The notes below the pieces were generated by a model that did not search any database, was not told the origin of the DNA, and saw only the letters and a list, made by a program, of their open reading frames with translations. The translations under genes and the position numbers were made by a program. From positions 21,663,501 to 21,727,500 of the forward strand of contig NC_084489.1 of assembly GCF_030035675.1 (NCBI RefSeq): DNA of 64,000 bases, written 5' to 3'. Positions 33,933 through 46,566 of the stretch are shown here, piece by piece (position 1 is the stretch's first letter; each line of letters starts with the position of its first letter). This DNA is from Rhineura floridana (lineage: Eukaryota > Chordata > Lepidosauria > Squamata > Rhineuridae).

Positions 33933-34370
33933 TAGGGATGGAAATATCTGAATTTCATTTCTCTCAGATTCTCATTTTTGCAATCTTAAATTGAATTCAC
34001 ATTTCTGCAGCAATTTGCAATTTAAAAAAAAAGAAAATCCTCGTGAAAAATTTCCAGCCTATTACTGCAAATTCTCATAATAAACACATTTCTGTAGGCA
34101 GTTTTAGTGTACATATTTTTGCAAGACATTTCTTGTCACATAAATGCATTTTTGTATGTTATTTTCACTCATATATTCATTTTTATGGACACTTTCCCCT
34201 AACATATGCACATTTGTAAGCAACATTGGTTGGCTAACTGCATTGCAAAATTCAAATAAGTGTGAATTTCAAACAATGGCTGTGTTTCTGTTCTCATATT
34301 GTTTTCAAAAATGTGGATTTGATAAATCAGCTTGAAATGTGAACTGAATCATATATCTCACCCATCCCTA
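33933..34370 (+). mobile_element. hAT-type MITE, ~440-bp family, copy E (complete)
   Basis: 438 bp, TAGGGATGG to CCATCCCTA, with an exact 8-bp target duplication GTGTGTGT (33925-33932 and 34371-34378). No coding content. Confidence 0.85.
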
Positions 34371-34477
34371 GTGTGTGTGTGAGTTTGGAAAAATATTTCC
34401 ACTCACTTCTTACTGACTGTTTCCCCACTGACTGTTATGTGACTAGGATTGCACCATAAATCTTTGGTTTGAGTAAA

Positions 34478-37400
34478 TTATTTATTTATTTTTTATTAGA
34501 TGTATATCCCGCCCTTCCTCCCAGCAGGAGCCCAGGGCAGCAAACAAAAGCACTAAAAGCACTCTAAAACATCATAAAAACAGACTTTAAAATATTTTAC
34601 AACAAAACATCCTTTAAAACATATTAAAACAAAACATCTTTTTTCAAAAAAGCTTTAAAAACATCTTTAAGGGGAAAAAAAGCTTTAAAAACATTAAAAG
34701 CAATTCCAACACAGATGCAGACTGGGATAAGGTCTCTACTTAAAATGCTTGTTGAAAGAGGAAGGTCTTCAGTAGGCACCGAAAAGACAGCAGAGGTGGC
34801 ACCTGTCTAATCTTTAAAGGGAGGGAATTCCAAAGGGTAGGTGCCACTACACTAAAGGTCTGCTTCCTATGTTGTGCAAACTGATAAGATGGTATCTACA
34901 GGAGGCCGTTACCTGCAGAGCACAGAGTGATCAAATGGGTATATAAGGGGAAAGATGGTCTTTTAGGTATTCTGTATAGGGCTTTGTACACCAAAATGAG
35001 AACCTTGAACTTGGCCAGAACTTAGAATATGTAGCCAGTGCAATTCTTTCAGCAGCAGAGTGACATGTTGGTGATACCCTGCCCCAATGAGCTGTCTCAC
35101 TGCTGCATTTTGCACCAGCTGCAGCTTCCACACCAACCTCAAGGGTAGCCCCACATAGACAGTATTATAGTAATCCAGCCTGGAGGTCACCAGTGCATGG
35201 ACAACAGTGGTCAGGCTATCCCAGTCCAGAAATGGCCACAACTCTCTTACCAGCTAAAGCTGGTAAAAGGCACTCCTAGCCACTGAGGTCACCTGGGCCT
35301 CTGCGACAAAGATGGATCCAGGAGCACCCCCCAGACTTTGAACCTGCTCTTTCAGAGGGAGTATGACCACATCCCAAAAGCGCAATTGACCAATTATCTG
35401 AACTCGGGAACCACAAACCCATAGTGCCTCTGTCTTGCTACAATTCAGACTCAGTTTATTGGCTCTCATCCAGCCCACCACCAAGTCCAGGCACCGGACC
35501 AGGGCTTGCACAGCCTCTCCCGATTCAGATGTTACAGAGATATAGAGCTAGGTATCATCAGCATAGTGCTGACACCTTGCCTCAAATCTCCTAATGACTG
35601 CTCCCAAGGGCTTCATATAGATGTTAAACAGCATGGGGGACAAGATGGTACCCTGCGGCACCCCACAGCACAACCCAATGCTATTCTTTGAAAATGACCC
35701 TGGAGATAGGATCGGAACCGCCACTGAGAGATCAAGTAAGAATAACAGGGTCTTACTCCCCTGTCGTTCTCCCAATAAAGGTCATCCATCAGGGCCACCA
35801 AGGCCGATTCAATCCCATAACCAGGCCTTAACCCAGACTAGAATGGGTCAAGATAATTGTTTCATTCAAGAGTACATGCAATTGCTGCATCACAACCTCT
35901 CAATCACCTTCCCTAACAAGGGGGTATTTGTGACTAGGCGGTAGTTGTCACAAACCAATGGGTCAAGGGTGGGCTTTTTCAGGAGCGGTTGGATCACCGC
36001 CTCTTTCAGGGTGGCTGAAACCACTTCCTCCCACAACAACATGTTGACCATACCCTGGATCTGCCCTGGATCGGTCAACCCCGCTCTGCAAGCTTTAATA
36101 AGCCAAGAACAGCAAGGGTCAAGAGGACATGTTGCTGGCTGCATCGTTGCAAGCACCTTGTCTATGTCATCAGGCCGCATCAACTGAAACTGGTCCCAAG
36201 AAGTTGCAGCAGACATTGCACTGGACACCTCACTGGGAACTACAGTAGATGTGGATGGGGCATCAAGATTGCTACGGAGGCGAGCAACTTTACCCTCAAA
36301 GTGCCTTGCAAACAATTCACAGTGAGTCTCCGAAGGGTCTAAAACCATTTTCTGGAGTCGATGTCAACAGACCCTTGACAATACAGAAAAGCTCCACTGG
36401 ATGGCTACTTGAGGATGCGATGGAGGCAGAGAAGTGGGCCTTCTTCGCCGCCCTCACCGCCACACAGTAGGCACGGTTATGATGTTTTACTTGTGCCCAA
36501 TCAGCCTCACTGCACGTCTTTTGCCACTTGCGCTCTAGCCATCGTCCAGCCTGTTTCAATGCCCTTAGTTCACTGGTGTACCAAGGTGCAAACCGGGCTC
36601 CACAATGCTGGAGAGGGCACTCAGGGGCAACCATGCTAACAGCCTGATGCGCCTCGCTGTTCCACAGCGTGACAAGGGCTTCAACAGGGTCACCTGCTCT
36701 ATCTACTGTGAGCTCCCCCAAGGCATTCAGGAATCCCATGGATTCCATTAGTTTCTGGGGCTGGACCATCTTAATCTGTCCACCACCCCTGCAAGGAAGG
36801 ATCAGAGCCATAAGTCTGAATTTCACCAGGAGATGGTCAGATCATGATAATGGGGTGACATCCACCCTCCCTATCTCCAGATCACCCCTTCCTCCATCAG
36901 GAGCAAAAACCAACTTGAAGGTGTGCTCTGCACTATGTGTTGGGCCGGTGACAACTTGAGACAGCCCCATGGTTGTCATGAAGGTCATGAAGTCCCAAGC
37001 TTGAACACTAGAGGCAGTCTCAGCATGGACATTGAAATCACCCAGGACTATCATTCTGGGTTCCTCCAATACCACAGCTGAGACAGCCTCCGCCAACTCA
37101 GTCAGAGAAGCTGCCAGGCAGCAGGGTGGACAGTACACCAGCAACAACCCTAATTTACTGTCTCCTTGGCCCAACACCAGGTGCAAGCCCTCACAGCCAG
37201 CTCCAAGACAGAGTGGTTTCCTGGTGACAGAGATGGAAGTTCTGTAGACCACAGCAACCCGTTCCTGCAGCCTGTGCTGGTGTTGCACCGAGTATCCATG
37301 TGGGCAAATCTGGGTCAGATCAGCTCCTCCAAGCTCACCCACTCAGATCTCAGTAATGCACACCAAATCAGCACATTCATCCATGATCAAATCATGGATG

Positions 37401-37620
37401 AGTGTGGTCTTACTGTGTACCGATCTGGCGTTAAACAACAGCACACACAGGCCAGTGGGCACAGCAGATGAGCAACGAGAAACCTATCCATGAGGAGTGG
37501 GAGCGAGTAACAAGGCATAGATAGCCTTGCCCTCGTCTTCTATGGTAGGTCACCACCTCCCCATGGCTATATCTCCCTCTACCCATGATCACTGAAACTG
37601 GGGTGGCATCACCCATGTTC
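34478..37620 (-). mobile_element. L2-like LINE with endonuclease and RT, decayed
   Basis: Minus-strand LINE whose 3' tail faces 34478 (TATTTATTTATTTTTTATTA, CCCGCCCTTCC). Reading leftward from 37620 there are remnants of an APE-type endonuclease (36842-37342; LGDFNVHAE, then SDHLLVKF beyond the frame) and the linker (36317-36826; FAPWYTSEL). RT follows in several frames (35890-36348 LKEAVIQPLLKKPTLDP; 35548-35775 CGVPQGTILSPMLFN and YADDT; 34963-35511 for the thumb and C-terminus). Frameshifts and stops break it into at least five frames, so it is inactive. A hAT transposon (37629-40195) sits in its 5' part; the sequence to about 40800 may be its 5' region. Confidence 0.85.
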
Positions 37621-37965
37621 CTCCTTAACAGTGGCGTACCTAGCATATTTGACACTCGGAGTGGATCATTTTTTAACACCCCCCTCCTCTATACGACAAA
37701 ATTATTTTCAGTAATAATAATGAAATGAAACTAATAATAATAATGGCCAGAAAAGAAACGCAGACAGTGAAAATTTTCTTTTATTAAACTTCGTATATAT
37801 AATCATGCCAGTAAAAAAAATAAAAAAATAAAAAATATTACAGTACAAAAAAGGAAAAAGTAATGTATTAATACTTTTTAATTATATTAATGTATTTTTT
37901 GAAAAAAGGGGAAAAACTTATACCTACATATTGGTCTGTCGCAGTAATGAATAATAACATTACAG

Positions 37966-38022
37966 TTTCTGTTTTCGAGCCTTAACTTCTGCAAATCTGT
38001 CAATGACTTTGTCAAAATAATA
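37966..38022 (-). pseudogene. hAT transposase C-terminal remnant
   Basis: The short terminal peptide DKVIDRFAEVKARKQKL before a stop resembles the end of the hAT dimerisation region (the 'IDDFASQKARRKK' type). Only this tail is seen. Confidence 0.45.
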
Positions 38023-39845
38023 AAATAAAAAAATCAGAATGAGATGCCTGCTGTTACCACTTCTGCTTTTGTATCCTGTGTCCATGATCTTGTCCAGCTC
38101 CACAACAGACACAAAAGCAAGAGGGTGAAGGAAAGATGCTCCCATCTCATTCTGGAGAAATTAAAAAAAAAGCCGAATAAGACCTACCCACCCCCACCCA
38201 CCCCGCTGGCAATCTCTGGCAAGTGCAGCACATTCTGGGAAAAGCACACTAAAGGCATCTCACATCTGGCTTTGCCCCTGGCTCTGAGAGACTGGCTAAA
38301 CTTGACGCACACATCAGGGGCTAAGCCAGCCACAAGTACCTCAGTGTTTTATTATCTTTGGACCCCCAGAGCAACAAAAAAGGCATTGCTCTAGGCTGCA
38401 GCAATAAATGCAGATATGTTGGCAATTGCATTTTAAGGAACAAAAACCCACAAACTTCAGGGTTGGTTTGTTTTCAGATGAGAGAGGAACAGAGGGAGAA
38501 AAAAGACCAGGGTCCACCTAGTCAGTGTTTGGACCATCTTTCCATTTACATGGCCCTCTAGTATGCCCTGGAGAGAGAGGGCTACTAACCAGCACCAGGT
38601 GGCTCCCTGACCCAACAAAAGCCACCCAAGCATGGCGCTTAAGAATCTAGGCAAATGCTGCTCCTCTGCTAGGAGGCCACATTTGAAGTAATACTTTCCA
38701 TTTAAAAATGCTGTGCTTCAAGAGTGACCAGATGAGCATGGCACGGGGCATAGTGGCCACTTCAACTCATGGCACCATGTCAGATGTGCATGCTCTCTCA
38801 AAGATTCTAGATTCCTGCACACTTGTCACCTTTGCACTAAAACGACCCCCTCCTCTCCTCTCCTCTGCTGGGAAGACAGAAGACTGGCTGCATCAGCAAA
38901 ATAGCAAGATTTTGCTTTTGGTCAGAATTTCCTACCCACACAGCCCCCCCCCCAATTACATAGAGTACTTGCCAGTCTGATGCAGCTACAGTGGAGCAAT
39001 ACTTTAGTGCAGCTTCGGCTACATTATTTTGTGGAGTTACTATACAAAACATATGCACTTTGAAAGGTGCTGCCAGGAAGTGCCTGGTTCTAGCACAGAC
39101 CTCTAAGGAATGGGCTGGGTAAGGCTGCCATTTTCCAATTGAGGAAGAAATGAGGGTCACTCTGTTCCTCAGGGAAAGAAAGCAGGATGGGAGTTGCAAG
39201 TGCAGCTTCTGACTATGAGCAAAGAGGGCCTGTGCTTGCCCTGATGCCTCCTGGCAGCCAGTTGCTGGTCAGGCTGGAAGGGAATTCTTAAGAAGTTTAC
39301 AGGTTGAGTTCTCTCACTCCTTTTGCCAGCAGATCAGGCCAAACATCAAGCATGTTTGGAGGGGCACAATTCAAAGCAACACTACTTGGACCTAAAGCTT
39401 GTGCTTGTCATATACAAGGCATGCACAACTCCTGCAGCAGAGAAGGTTGAAGAGAGTGCAGGCTTGGGCAGGGGCAAGAGGGTTGCCCTGACCTGCTCCA
39501 GTCTCTAGACAGACAAGCTTGAGGCAAAGTTATAAAGAAGCTGCAAGCGGCAGCCCAATCCCAGAGAACACTGGAATTGGTGAACTGCTTTTGCCCTTTT
39601 TAGTCCCAAATACACATTTTTATGCCCTGTTCTGCTTTGCAATAAAGCAAAGAAGGCCTTTGCCCCCCTGCAATACATATGCCACCTTCATGGAGTTTTT
39701 TGCAGGAAGGGCTTGCTATACACTTCTCCCCCGCCCCCAGATCTCTTCCAGGTCTAAAGTCGCAGTGCTTGGCATAGAGCAGCGTTGCAGAACACTGAAA
39801 CCCTCTCACCGTTAGCGGCCCACTCCACTTTGCCTCACCCCATAA

Positions 39846-40124
<279 letters not shown>

Positions 40125-40203
40125 TGAGCCGCCTCCAGCCAGGAGACAAACCCAGGCTAGGGGAGCAGAGCAGCTCTGCCCTTGGTACACCACTGCTCCT
40201 TAA

Positions 40204-40800
40204 TAAGACTTCTTCTAACCACATGGTATGGACACAACAGAGCCTACCAACAAAAGCTACCTGAACCAGTTATCCCAGTAGACCTCTGAGAGTACTGGGA
40301 ACAGTCAGACCTCAATATCTTTCACACAGGGCACACCTACTTCCCCCCATCTCACACCCAGAGAGGGCCAGCCTTCTGCTAGTTGCAGGCTCTCACTTTG
40401 AAGGCATCTGGTGACTTTCTCCTATCATTCAGTTCACTGCACAGGCTCTCACCCTGCACAGGAACTACACATGCACCATACACCCTCCCTACTACCAATC
40501 TCCTCTAGATTGGTTTTTTTTAAAATAAAAGGGGGTAGCACCCTCACACAAAGGAATCCCTAAGGGGCTCCCTAAGAGCAGCTGGGCTTTTATGCCCCTG
40601 ACCCAGCCAGGAGCTGATGCAGGAGGCTGCAAGATGGACTGCAGCCTCTCTCTGGAGTCAGGGTCAGGCAGGGGCTCCCAGTCCTTGCAGCACTTACCTG
40701 AGACTTCAGCTGTCTCAAGAGACAACAACCCAGAGCATCGAGTGAGCAAGCAAGCAAGCACCCAGGGCAGGTCCTCTCCAGTCCCCCAGTGCTGCAGCTG
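40204..40800 (-). repeat. Possible 5' region of the interrupted L2 LINE
   Basis: Follows the hAT target duplication, so it continues the sequence into which the hAT inserted. It is GC-richer than the surroundings. Assignment to the LINE is by position only. Confidence 0.3.
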
Positions 40801-41017
40801 CTATTGTGACAGTACCTTAATTTTGACTATGTTAGTTCATTCCTGTAGCTCCACTGTGTCTTCTTTTCACAATAATTCATTATTCATGCTTGTGTGGGAT
40901 GTCCTGTGCACTCTAACTCAAAGATCCTTTTGAAAGTTACAGAGGTACAATCATTCTACCAACCAAGAACAAACCTTCCAAAAGTTTCAGGGCTGCTTCA
41001 GAAATTATGTATATAGC

Positions 41018-41116
41018 ACATGTGCATGTCCTGATATGAGTACAACGTATGGCAGGGATGATGAATCTGTGGTCCACATTTGCACCTAGCAGATGTGCAT
41101 GTCCTGATATGAGTAC
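41018..41116. repeat. Short direct duplication
   Basis: A GTGCATGTCCTGATATGAGT run occurs twice (about 41021 and 41095), about 70 bases apart, with unrelated sequence between. Confidence 0.7.
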
Positions 41117-42456
41117 ATATGTAAAACCTCAAGTCATGGGTCTTCTGCACTAGAGTTCTCTGAGTCAGAGGAAGGCAATGCCACATCCTCAGGCTGGGGG
41201 AAGGGGGCACTGACCCTATAGGTCCGTCTACTAGCAGTGGGTCTAAGGCTGGCCGTGCATGCTCCTCCCCTTCAGGCTCAAAGTCCTCACCTCCATCACC
41301 TGATGAAGATGCATCTTACTTGTGGTCCCTGATACCTCCTAGGTATGCCTTTTGGTTGGACCAATGCCAGCAGCAGCATCTCCTTGCATGCTAAGTAAAG
41401 GTGGCCGGGAGACACAGAAATTCAAGGGGAGAAGAGGGAAGGAAGATCTCTAAGGAGAAAAGGCCACAAGAGGTGATGAAGGAAACTTGAAAGTGAGATA
41501 AAAGGTTAATAATTTCATAATCAACATCATCAGAATAATATACACTAGGAATAGAAAGGAAGGGGATAAGAGAAGAAAGAAGTGATTGTTAAAGGATCAG
41601 GAAGAAGGGATGAAAGAAAGTGGCAGTTTGCAGGGAATAAGGTACATGAGAATGGGAGAAGAAATTACAGGAGATAGGTAAAATAGTTTGAAAGGCACAT
41701 GGGGGTAGGAAAGGAAAAATAGAAAAAAAGTCTTCTCCACTTAGAGCCTCTGGATCAGGGAGATGGTCAGAATACCTTCATCGGAAATGTGTTTACCTGG
41801 CTTAATGAAAGCTAAGCTATGGAACTCCTTGCCACCAGGAAAATGCTGTGGCAAAGAATGTAGCAACATCCAAAGATGGATTAGGTATTAGTAGAAAATG
41901 ATGCAACTGCCAGCGGATTATGCCAAACTCTGCCTCCGTGTGCCACCATTTTATGAGTGGCTCTGCCCCTACACCATCATTTTGTGACTTGTGGGACATA
42001 GTAATTTGCAGCTGTCTCAAGTGGGAGTAGAAAGTTTGAGAACCCCTGTCCTAGATTGTTCGTCACTGTCAGGATAAGTTTTAGAAACGGTGTGGAACTG
42101 AGTATAATGGGACTAAAAAACAGGAAGGATTTCCCTTACTTTATCAAGGTTATAGTCAGGAAATCTCAGGATTTTATTCCTTGGCTTCCGATGCAAACTT
42201 TTGCCTTCAAGATCTCACACTTCACTTCATCTGATGTTTCAGTACCCCATTATCCTGCTGTTCTCTATACAGAAACTGACCTGTTTGAGGCCTATGTAAG
42301 CTTTAGTAGTATGCTGTTGGCAAGTGATAGCATATATCATGTTGGAAGATGGGCAGGTTTACATAGACCAAGCAGATCAGCATCTATGCAAGAAAATAAA
42401 TACATCTATATTAAAAAACAACTGGAAGACCCTTTCAGTTGTTGAATCACTTAATG

Positions 42457-42962
42457 CAGGGGTGGGGAAGCTCTGGCCCACAGGCCAAACTTGGCCCACC
42501 AGGAATCCCAAATTGGCCTGCCAGGCTGGTTTCCCGAAAACCACACCCACCTGCCCCACATTTGATGTCACTTATGTGGTTTCCAAGGAACAATTGGGAG
42601 CTTAAAGTGAGTTCCTGATTGTTCCTTTGCTAGACAAAGGTGAGGTGATGGGCTGTTAGAGTGTTCGTTGCTACAGGAGCAGGAAGTGGTTTCCATGGAG
42701 ACTGCTGTTAAAATGAAGAGGGAAAAATCTTCTTTTTATCAGTGTTTTCAGTGGTAACTGCTTTCCCCTTCAGAGGGCTGTTTGCAAATGGGCTTTCAAA
42801 GAGCAATGTGCTGCACTTTGAAGTCCCAGCAACCAGGGCTTCAGGACGCGGCTTCAGGATGATGTCACTGATTGACAGGTGAGCGGCCCTATCAAATTTG
42901 GCCTGCTAGGGGTGGGGAGATAAGTATCTGGCTCGCTGGCCAGAAAAGGTTCTCCACCCTTG
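42457..42962. mobile_element. hAT-type MITE, 506 bp
   Basis: Ends CAGGGGTGGGGAAGC and TTCTCCACCCTTG with an exact 8-bp target duplication ACTTAATG (42449-42456 and 42963-42970). No transposase seen. Confidence 0.85.
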
Positions 42963-43367
42963 ACTTAATGGATTCAGAGTGAGGTGTGGAGTTGCTGAGT
43001 TTAGTAGCAAAACTGATTTTATTTTCCTTAGATTTAATACATACGTTCTGACTGGGTTTCTTACTACAGAAAACTGTAGCAATTACCTATGTACTGTTAA
43101 TATTAATTTTCTACCTATGCATATTAGGGTGAGTGGGAGCTCTTTGACCTCGGGCAACAGAGGGAGGACACACAGCGCAATCCAATACATGACTACTCAG
43201 AAGTACCATTGAAATCAATGGGGCTTACTCCTCAGTAAGTGAGTATAGTATTGCAGTTTTAATCTGATTAACTGGACCATGAATTTACCAATGGTAATCT
43301 GTCTTCTTACAGCCAAACTTTCCCCACAGGTATACGCCAGATACGTGAACAGTCTCCTGGCTTAAAG

Positions 43368-43807
43368 TAGGGATGGGTGAGACATTCCATTCAGTTCACA
43401 TTTCAAGTCGCATCTATCAAATCTGCACTTTCTGAAACAATATGAGAACCAAAACACAGCCGTCCTTTGAAATTCATGCTTATTTGAATTTTGCAATGCA
43501 GTTTGCCAAACAATGTTTACAAAAAAGGCACATGTTGGGGAAAAGTGCCTAAAAATGAAATATTAGGGGGGAAATATACAAAAATGCATTATATGATGTG
43601 AAATTGCTTGTAAAAATGTGTACATTACTCAAAACTGCCTACAAAAACATGTTTATTAAGAAAAATTTGCAGTAAAATGCTGGGGAATTTTCATGAGGAT
43701 TTAAAAAAAATAAATCGTAAATTGCTATAGAAATGCAGAGAACTAAATTTAAGACTGGAAAAACAAGAAACTGAGAGAACCAAAACTGAGACATCTTTCC
43801 ATCCCTA
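43368..43807 (-). mobile_element. hAT-type MITE, ~440-bp family, copy F (complete)
   Basis: 440 bp, TAGGGATGG to CCATCCCTA, inverted relative to copies A-E. Target duplication GCTTAAAG/GCTGAAAG (43360-43367 and 43808-43815), 7 of 8 matching. Confidence 0.85.
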
Positions 43808-43932
43808 GCTGAAAGGCAGCTAAATCTGCACCACAGGGCTCTGACTTAATCTAAACTTAATTGCCAGCCTGAAGCTATTATGAGTCTCTCAGCTATAAGA
43901 GAGATACATGTAGGCACAATAAAGATACATTT

Positions 43933-44159
43933 GAGAGCCAGTGTGGCATAGTGGTTAGTGTTGGACTATGACCTGGAAGACCAGGGTTCGAATCCACACA
44001 GCCATGAAGCTCACTGGGTGACCTTGGGCCAGTCACTGCCTCTCAGCCTCAGACGAAGGCAATGGTAAACCTCCTCTGGATACCGCTTACCACGAAAACT
44101 CTATTCATAAGGTCACCATAAGTAGGAATCGACTTGAAGGTAGTACATTTACATTTTAC
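43933..44159 (+). repeat. tRNA-derived SINE with BovB-like tail and 12-bp TSD
   Basis: Starts GAGAGCCAGTGTGGCATAGT, has GGGTTCGAATCC and ends with the GAATCGACTTGAAGG region. Exact target duplication AAAGATACATTT (43921-43932 and 44160-44171) shows LINE-mediated insertion. Confidence 0.9.
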
Positions 44160-45383
44160 AAAGATACATTTAGATCCAGGAAACAGTACAGGGAGAACAG
44201 GTTTTGTTACTTCCCCCAGCAAGGCTGTTTTGATGAAATCAGTGCCTCTAGCAGCTGTTTAAGTAGAGAAGCGTATCAGATCTGATCAAAGATATTCTAT
44301 ATTGCATCTGTTTCAGCCCCAAATCAATCCTTCAACCACATTTGAGCTTTAAAAATGGAACTATAGCTCCTCCAGCTGGCGGGGAAAAAAGGTTGCAATG
44401 CTGACTCTGTCCCAACCTTCCAAAGCTGAACTTCTAAAGAAACCCTAACAAAATTCTCCTCAATGACACACACACACAGTCACTCACTTTATTGGGGATG
44501 CGGGTGGGAGAGAGAGGCTCCCTTAGATTTCGTAAGCTAGTATTTAATGTTGATTTTTCTGAGCCACAAAGCAGCTATTGGGCATCCAACAGCTCTTTGA
44601 CATTTTGTTAGCTAGACATGTTTCTGAGTTGCACAAAGTTTTGGGAAAGATCAAGATCTATACAGGGCTTCATATGGGCATGTTCATCACATGGTGACTT
44701 CACTATGCATGAAACAACCATATATTGAAGTCAGCAAGTGATGAACTTGCTTTTAGGCTGCCTCTTTCTTTGTGAATACAATGCCTTTTCGATGGAGGCT
44801 GCCCGTTTTTCAACTGCGAGTGACCAGAGTTCACTGGACAATACACACACACTTGAGTGTGAATCACCTCTACATATATACTTTGATTCCAAGGTTTACA
44901 TTACACTTCCTGCAATTTCTCTGCGACTCTCTGCTCTCATTTAATGCCTGCAGTGATGTGTACAAAGTGGGAACAGAGAATGCAGTTCGCACTGAGACAC
45001 CAAGCAAACTATAATGAAAAGAAAGGCACATTGGCTACAGGGTCACTGATTATTATTATAATCCCTCTGGGCAGAGACCTCATCCTAATATAACTGCTCC
45101 TGCACTGACACTTCATATTTGTATTATTGAACTGCATAATTGGATATCTGTAGACTGTTGTTTAGTAAAGTTCCAGCAGTTACCGATATTTAATAATTGA
45201 ATCCTTAGCCCAAACAAGATAACATCCATCTGAACAAAAATCATTTTGTTTTTCATACATTTATTTTTTTGAAAGTTCAGTATATTTCCTTATGTATGGA
45301 AACCATCATTTCATTATTACTGTGTTTAAAGTATACATGTATATATGTAAATGAGCATGTTTTCCACAATTGCAGGGAACAAG

Positions 45384-46460
45384 ATGTTCACTCCTACAAA
45401 TGCAACAGATTACGACGCAATCACCACAGAATTCATTTATGAGGAGGATATGCCGGCACCATGCCCAAGTTTGACTGTCCAAGAATTTGGTTCCCGTGTC
45501 CTGCCATCACTTTACTCTTTGGTGTTCATCTTTGGCCTGCTGGGGAATGCACTGGTTGTGCTGATCCTCATCAGATACAAAAAACTCAAGAGCATGACTG
45601 ATATCTACCTCCTCAATTTAGCAATCTCTGACTTGCTTTTCATTTTTGCACTCCCATTTTGGGCTTATTATGCAGCGCATGAGTGGATATTTGGAGATGC
45701 AATGTGCAAAATTCTCTCTGGAATCTATTTTGTAGGCTTCTACAGTGGAAGTTTTTTTATAATCCTTTTGACCATCGACAGGTACCTAGCAATAGTCCAT
45801 GCAGTGTTTGCATTAAAAGTCAGGAATGTTGCCTATGGCATCCTCACAAGTGTCATCACATGGGTTGTGGCACTTCTAGCCTCTGTGCCAGCGCCGATCT
45901 TTTACAAATTACAAAAGCAAAACAACCTTTTAGCATGCACTCCTCATTTTTCAGCTGAAACTCAAGTCATGTGGAACCAGTTCCTGACACTGAAAATGAA
46001 CCTTATAGGTCTGATCTTTCCAATGATTGTTATGACCTTCTGCTATGCACAGATCATAAACACTTTGATGCGATGCAGGAATGACAAAAAGAACAAAGCT
46101 GTCAGGCTTATATTTATCATCATGATTGTTTATTTCATCTTTTGGGCCCCGTACAACATTGTCATTCTGCTCCAGACATTCCAGTCTTCATTTTCTCTTG
46201 ACAATTGTGTTGCCATTAGTAATTTGGGCATAGCAGTACAAGTGACAGAAACAATCACAATGGCCCATTGTTGCATCAATCCTATGATCTATGCTTTTGC
46301 TGGTGAGAAGTTCAGAAAATACATTTGCAGCTTTTTCCGAAAGCATGTTGCTGTTCATCTTTCAAAACACTGCCTATCTCTATATACAGAACCTTTGGAA
46401 CGTGCTACTTCCACATACACACAGTCCACTGGGGAGCATGAAATTTCAGCTGTGTTGTAA
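45384..46460 (+). CDS. CC chemokine receptor, CCR5/CCR2-like, copy 3
   Basis: A 358-residue CC chemokine receptor more typical of the CCR1/2/3/5 group than copies 1 and 2. It has N-terminal Cys27 and ECL3 Cys275 (the usual second disulfide), the C108/C185 pair, DRYLAIV at 132-138, RCRND in ICL3, FWAPYNIV in TM6, NPMIYAF at 299-305 and a tail ending GEHEISAVL, close to CCR2/CCR5 tails. N6 in NAT is a potential glycosylation site, and Y10 and Y19 near acids may be sulfated. The ATG at 45384 follows the acceptor TTGCAG (ending 45375) by eight bases, so the open frame upstream is intron. Residues 43-142 are about 97% identical to copy 1, whereas the rest is only about half identical: a mosaic. 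A first exon homologue lies 15 kb upstream. Confidence 0.93.
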   Translation: MFTPTNATDYDAITTEFIYEEDMPAPCPSLTVQEFGSRVLPSLYSLVFIFGLLGNALVVLILIRYKKLKSMTDIYLLNLAISDLLFIFALPFWAYYAAHEWIFGDAMCKILSGIYFVGFYSGSFFIILLTIDRYLAIVHAVFALKVRNVAYGILTSVITWVVALLASVPAPIFYKLQKQNNLLACTPHFSAETQVMWNQFLTLKMNLIGLIFPMIVMTFCYAQIINTLMRCRNDKKNKAVRLIFIIMIVYFIFWAPYNIVILLQTFQSSFSLDNCVAISNLGIAVQVTETITMAHCCINPMIYAFAGEKFRKYICSFFRKHVAVHLSKHCLSLYTEPLERATSTYTQSTGEHEISAVL

Positions 46461-46479
46461 TGGATGTCCAGAGAGAAGA

Positions 46480-46485
46480 AATAAA
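46480..46485 (+). terminator. Putative polyadenylation signal, copy 3
   Basis: AATAAA only 20 bases after the stop codon, and a different position from copies 1 and 2. A site inside such a short 3' UTR is possible, but more distal ones may be used. Confidence 0.35.
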
Positions 46486-46566
46486 AACTTACTTCTGCTG
46501 GTACAACTTACCAAATCCATTTGAACACTGGGATCTAAGGAGGCTATAAAAGCATTGAGTTCTTCT

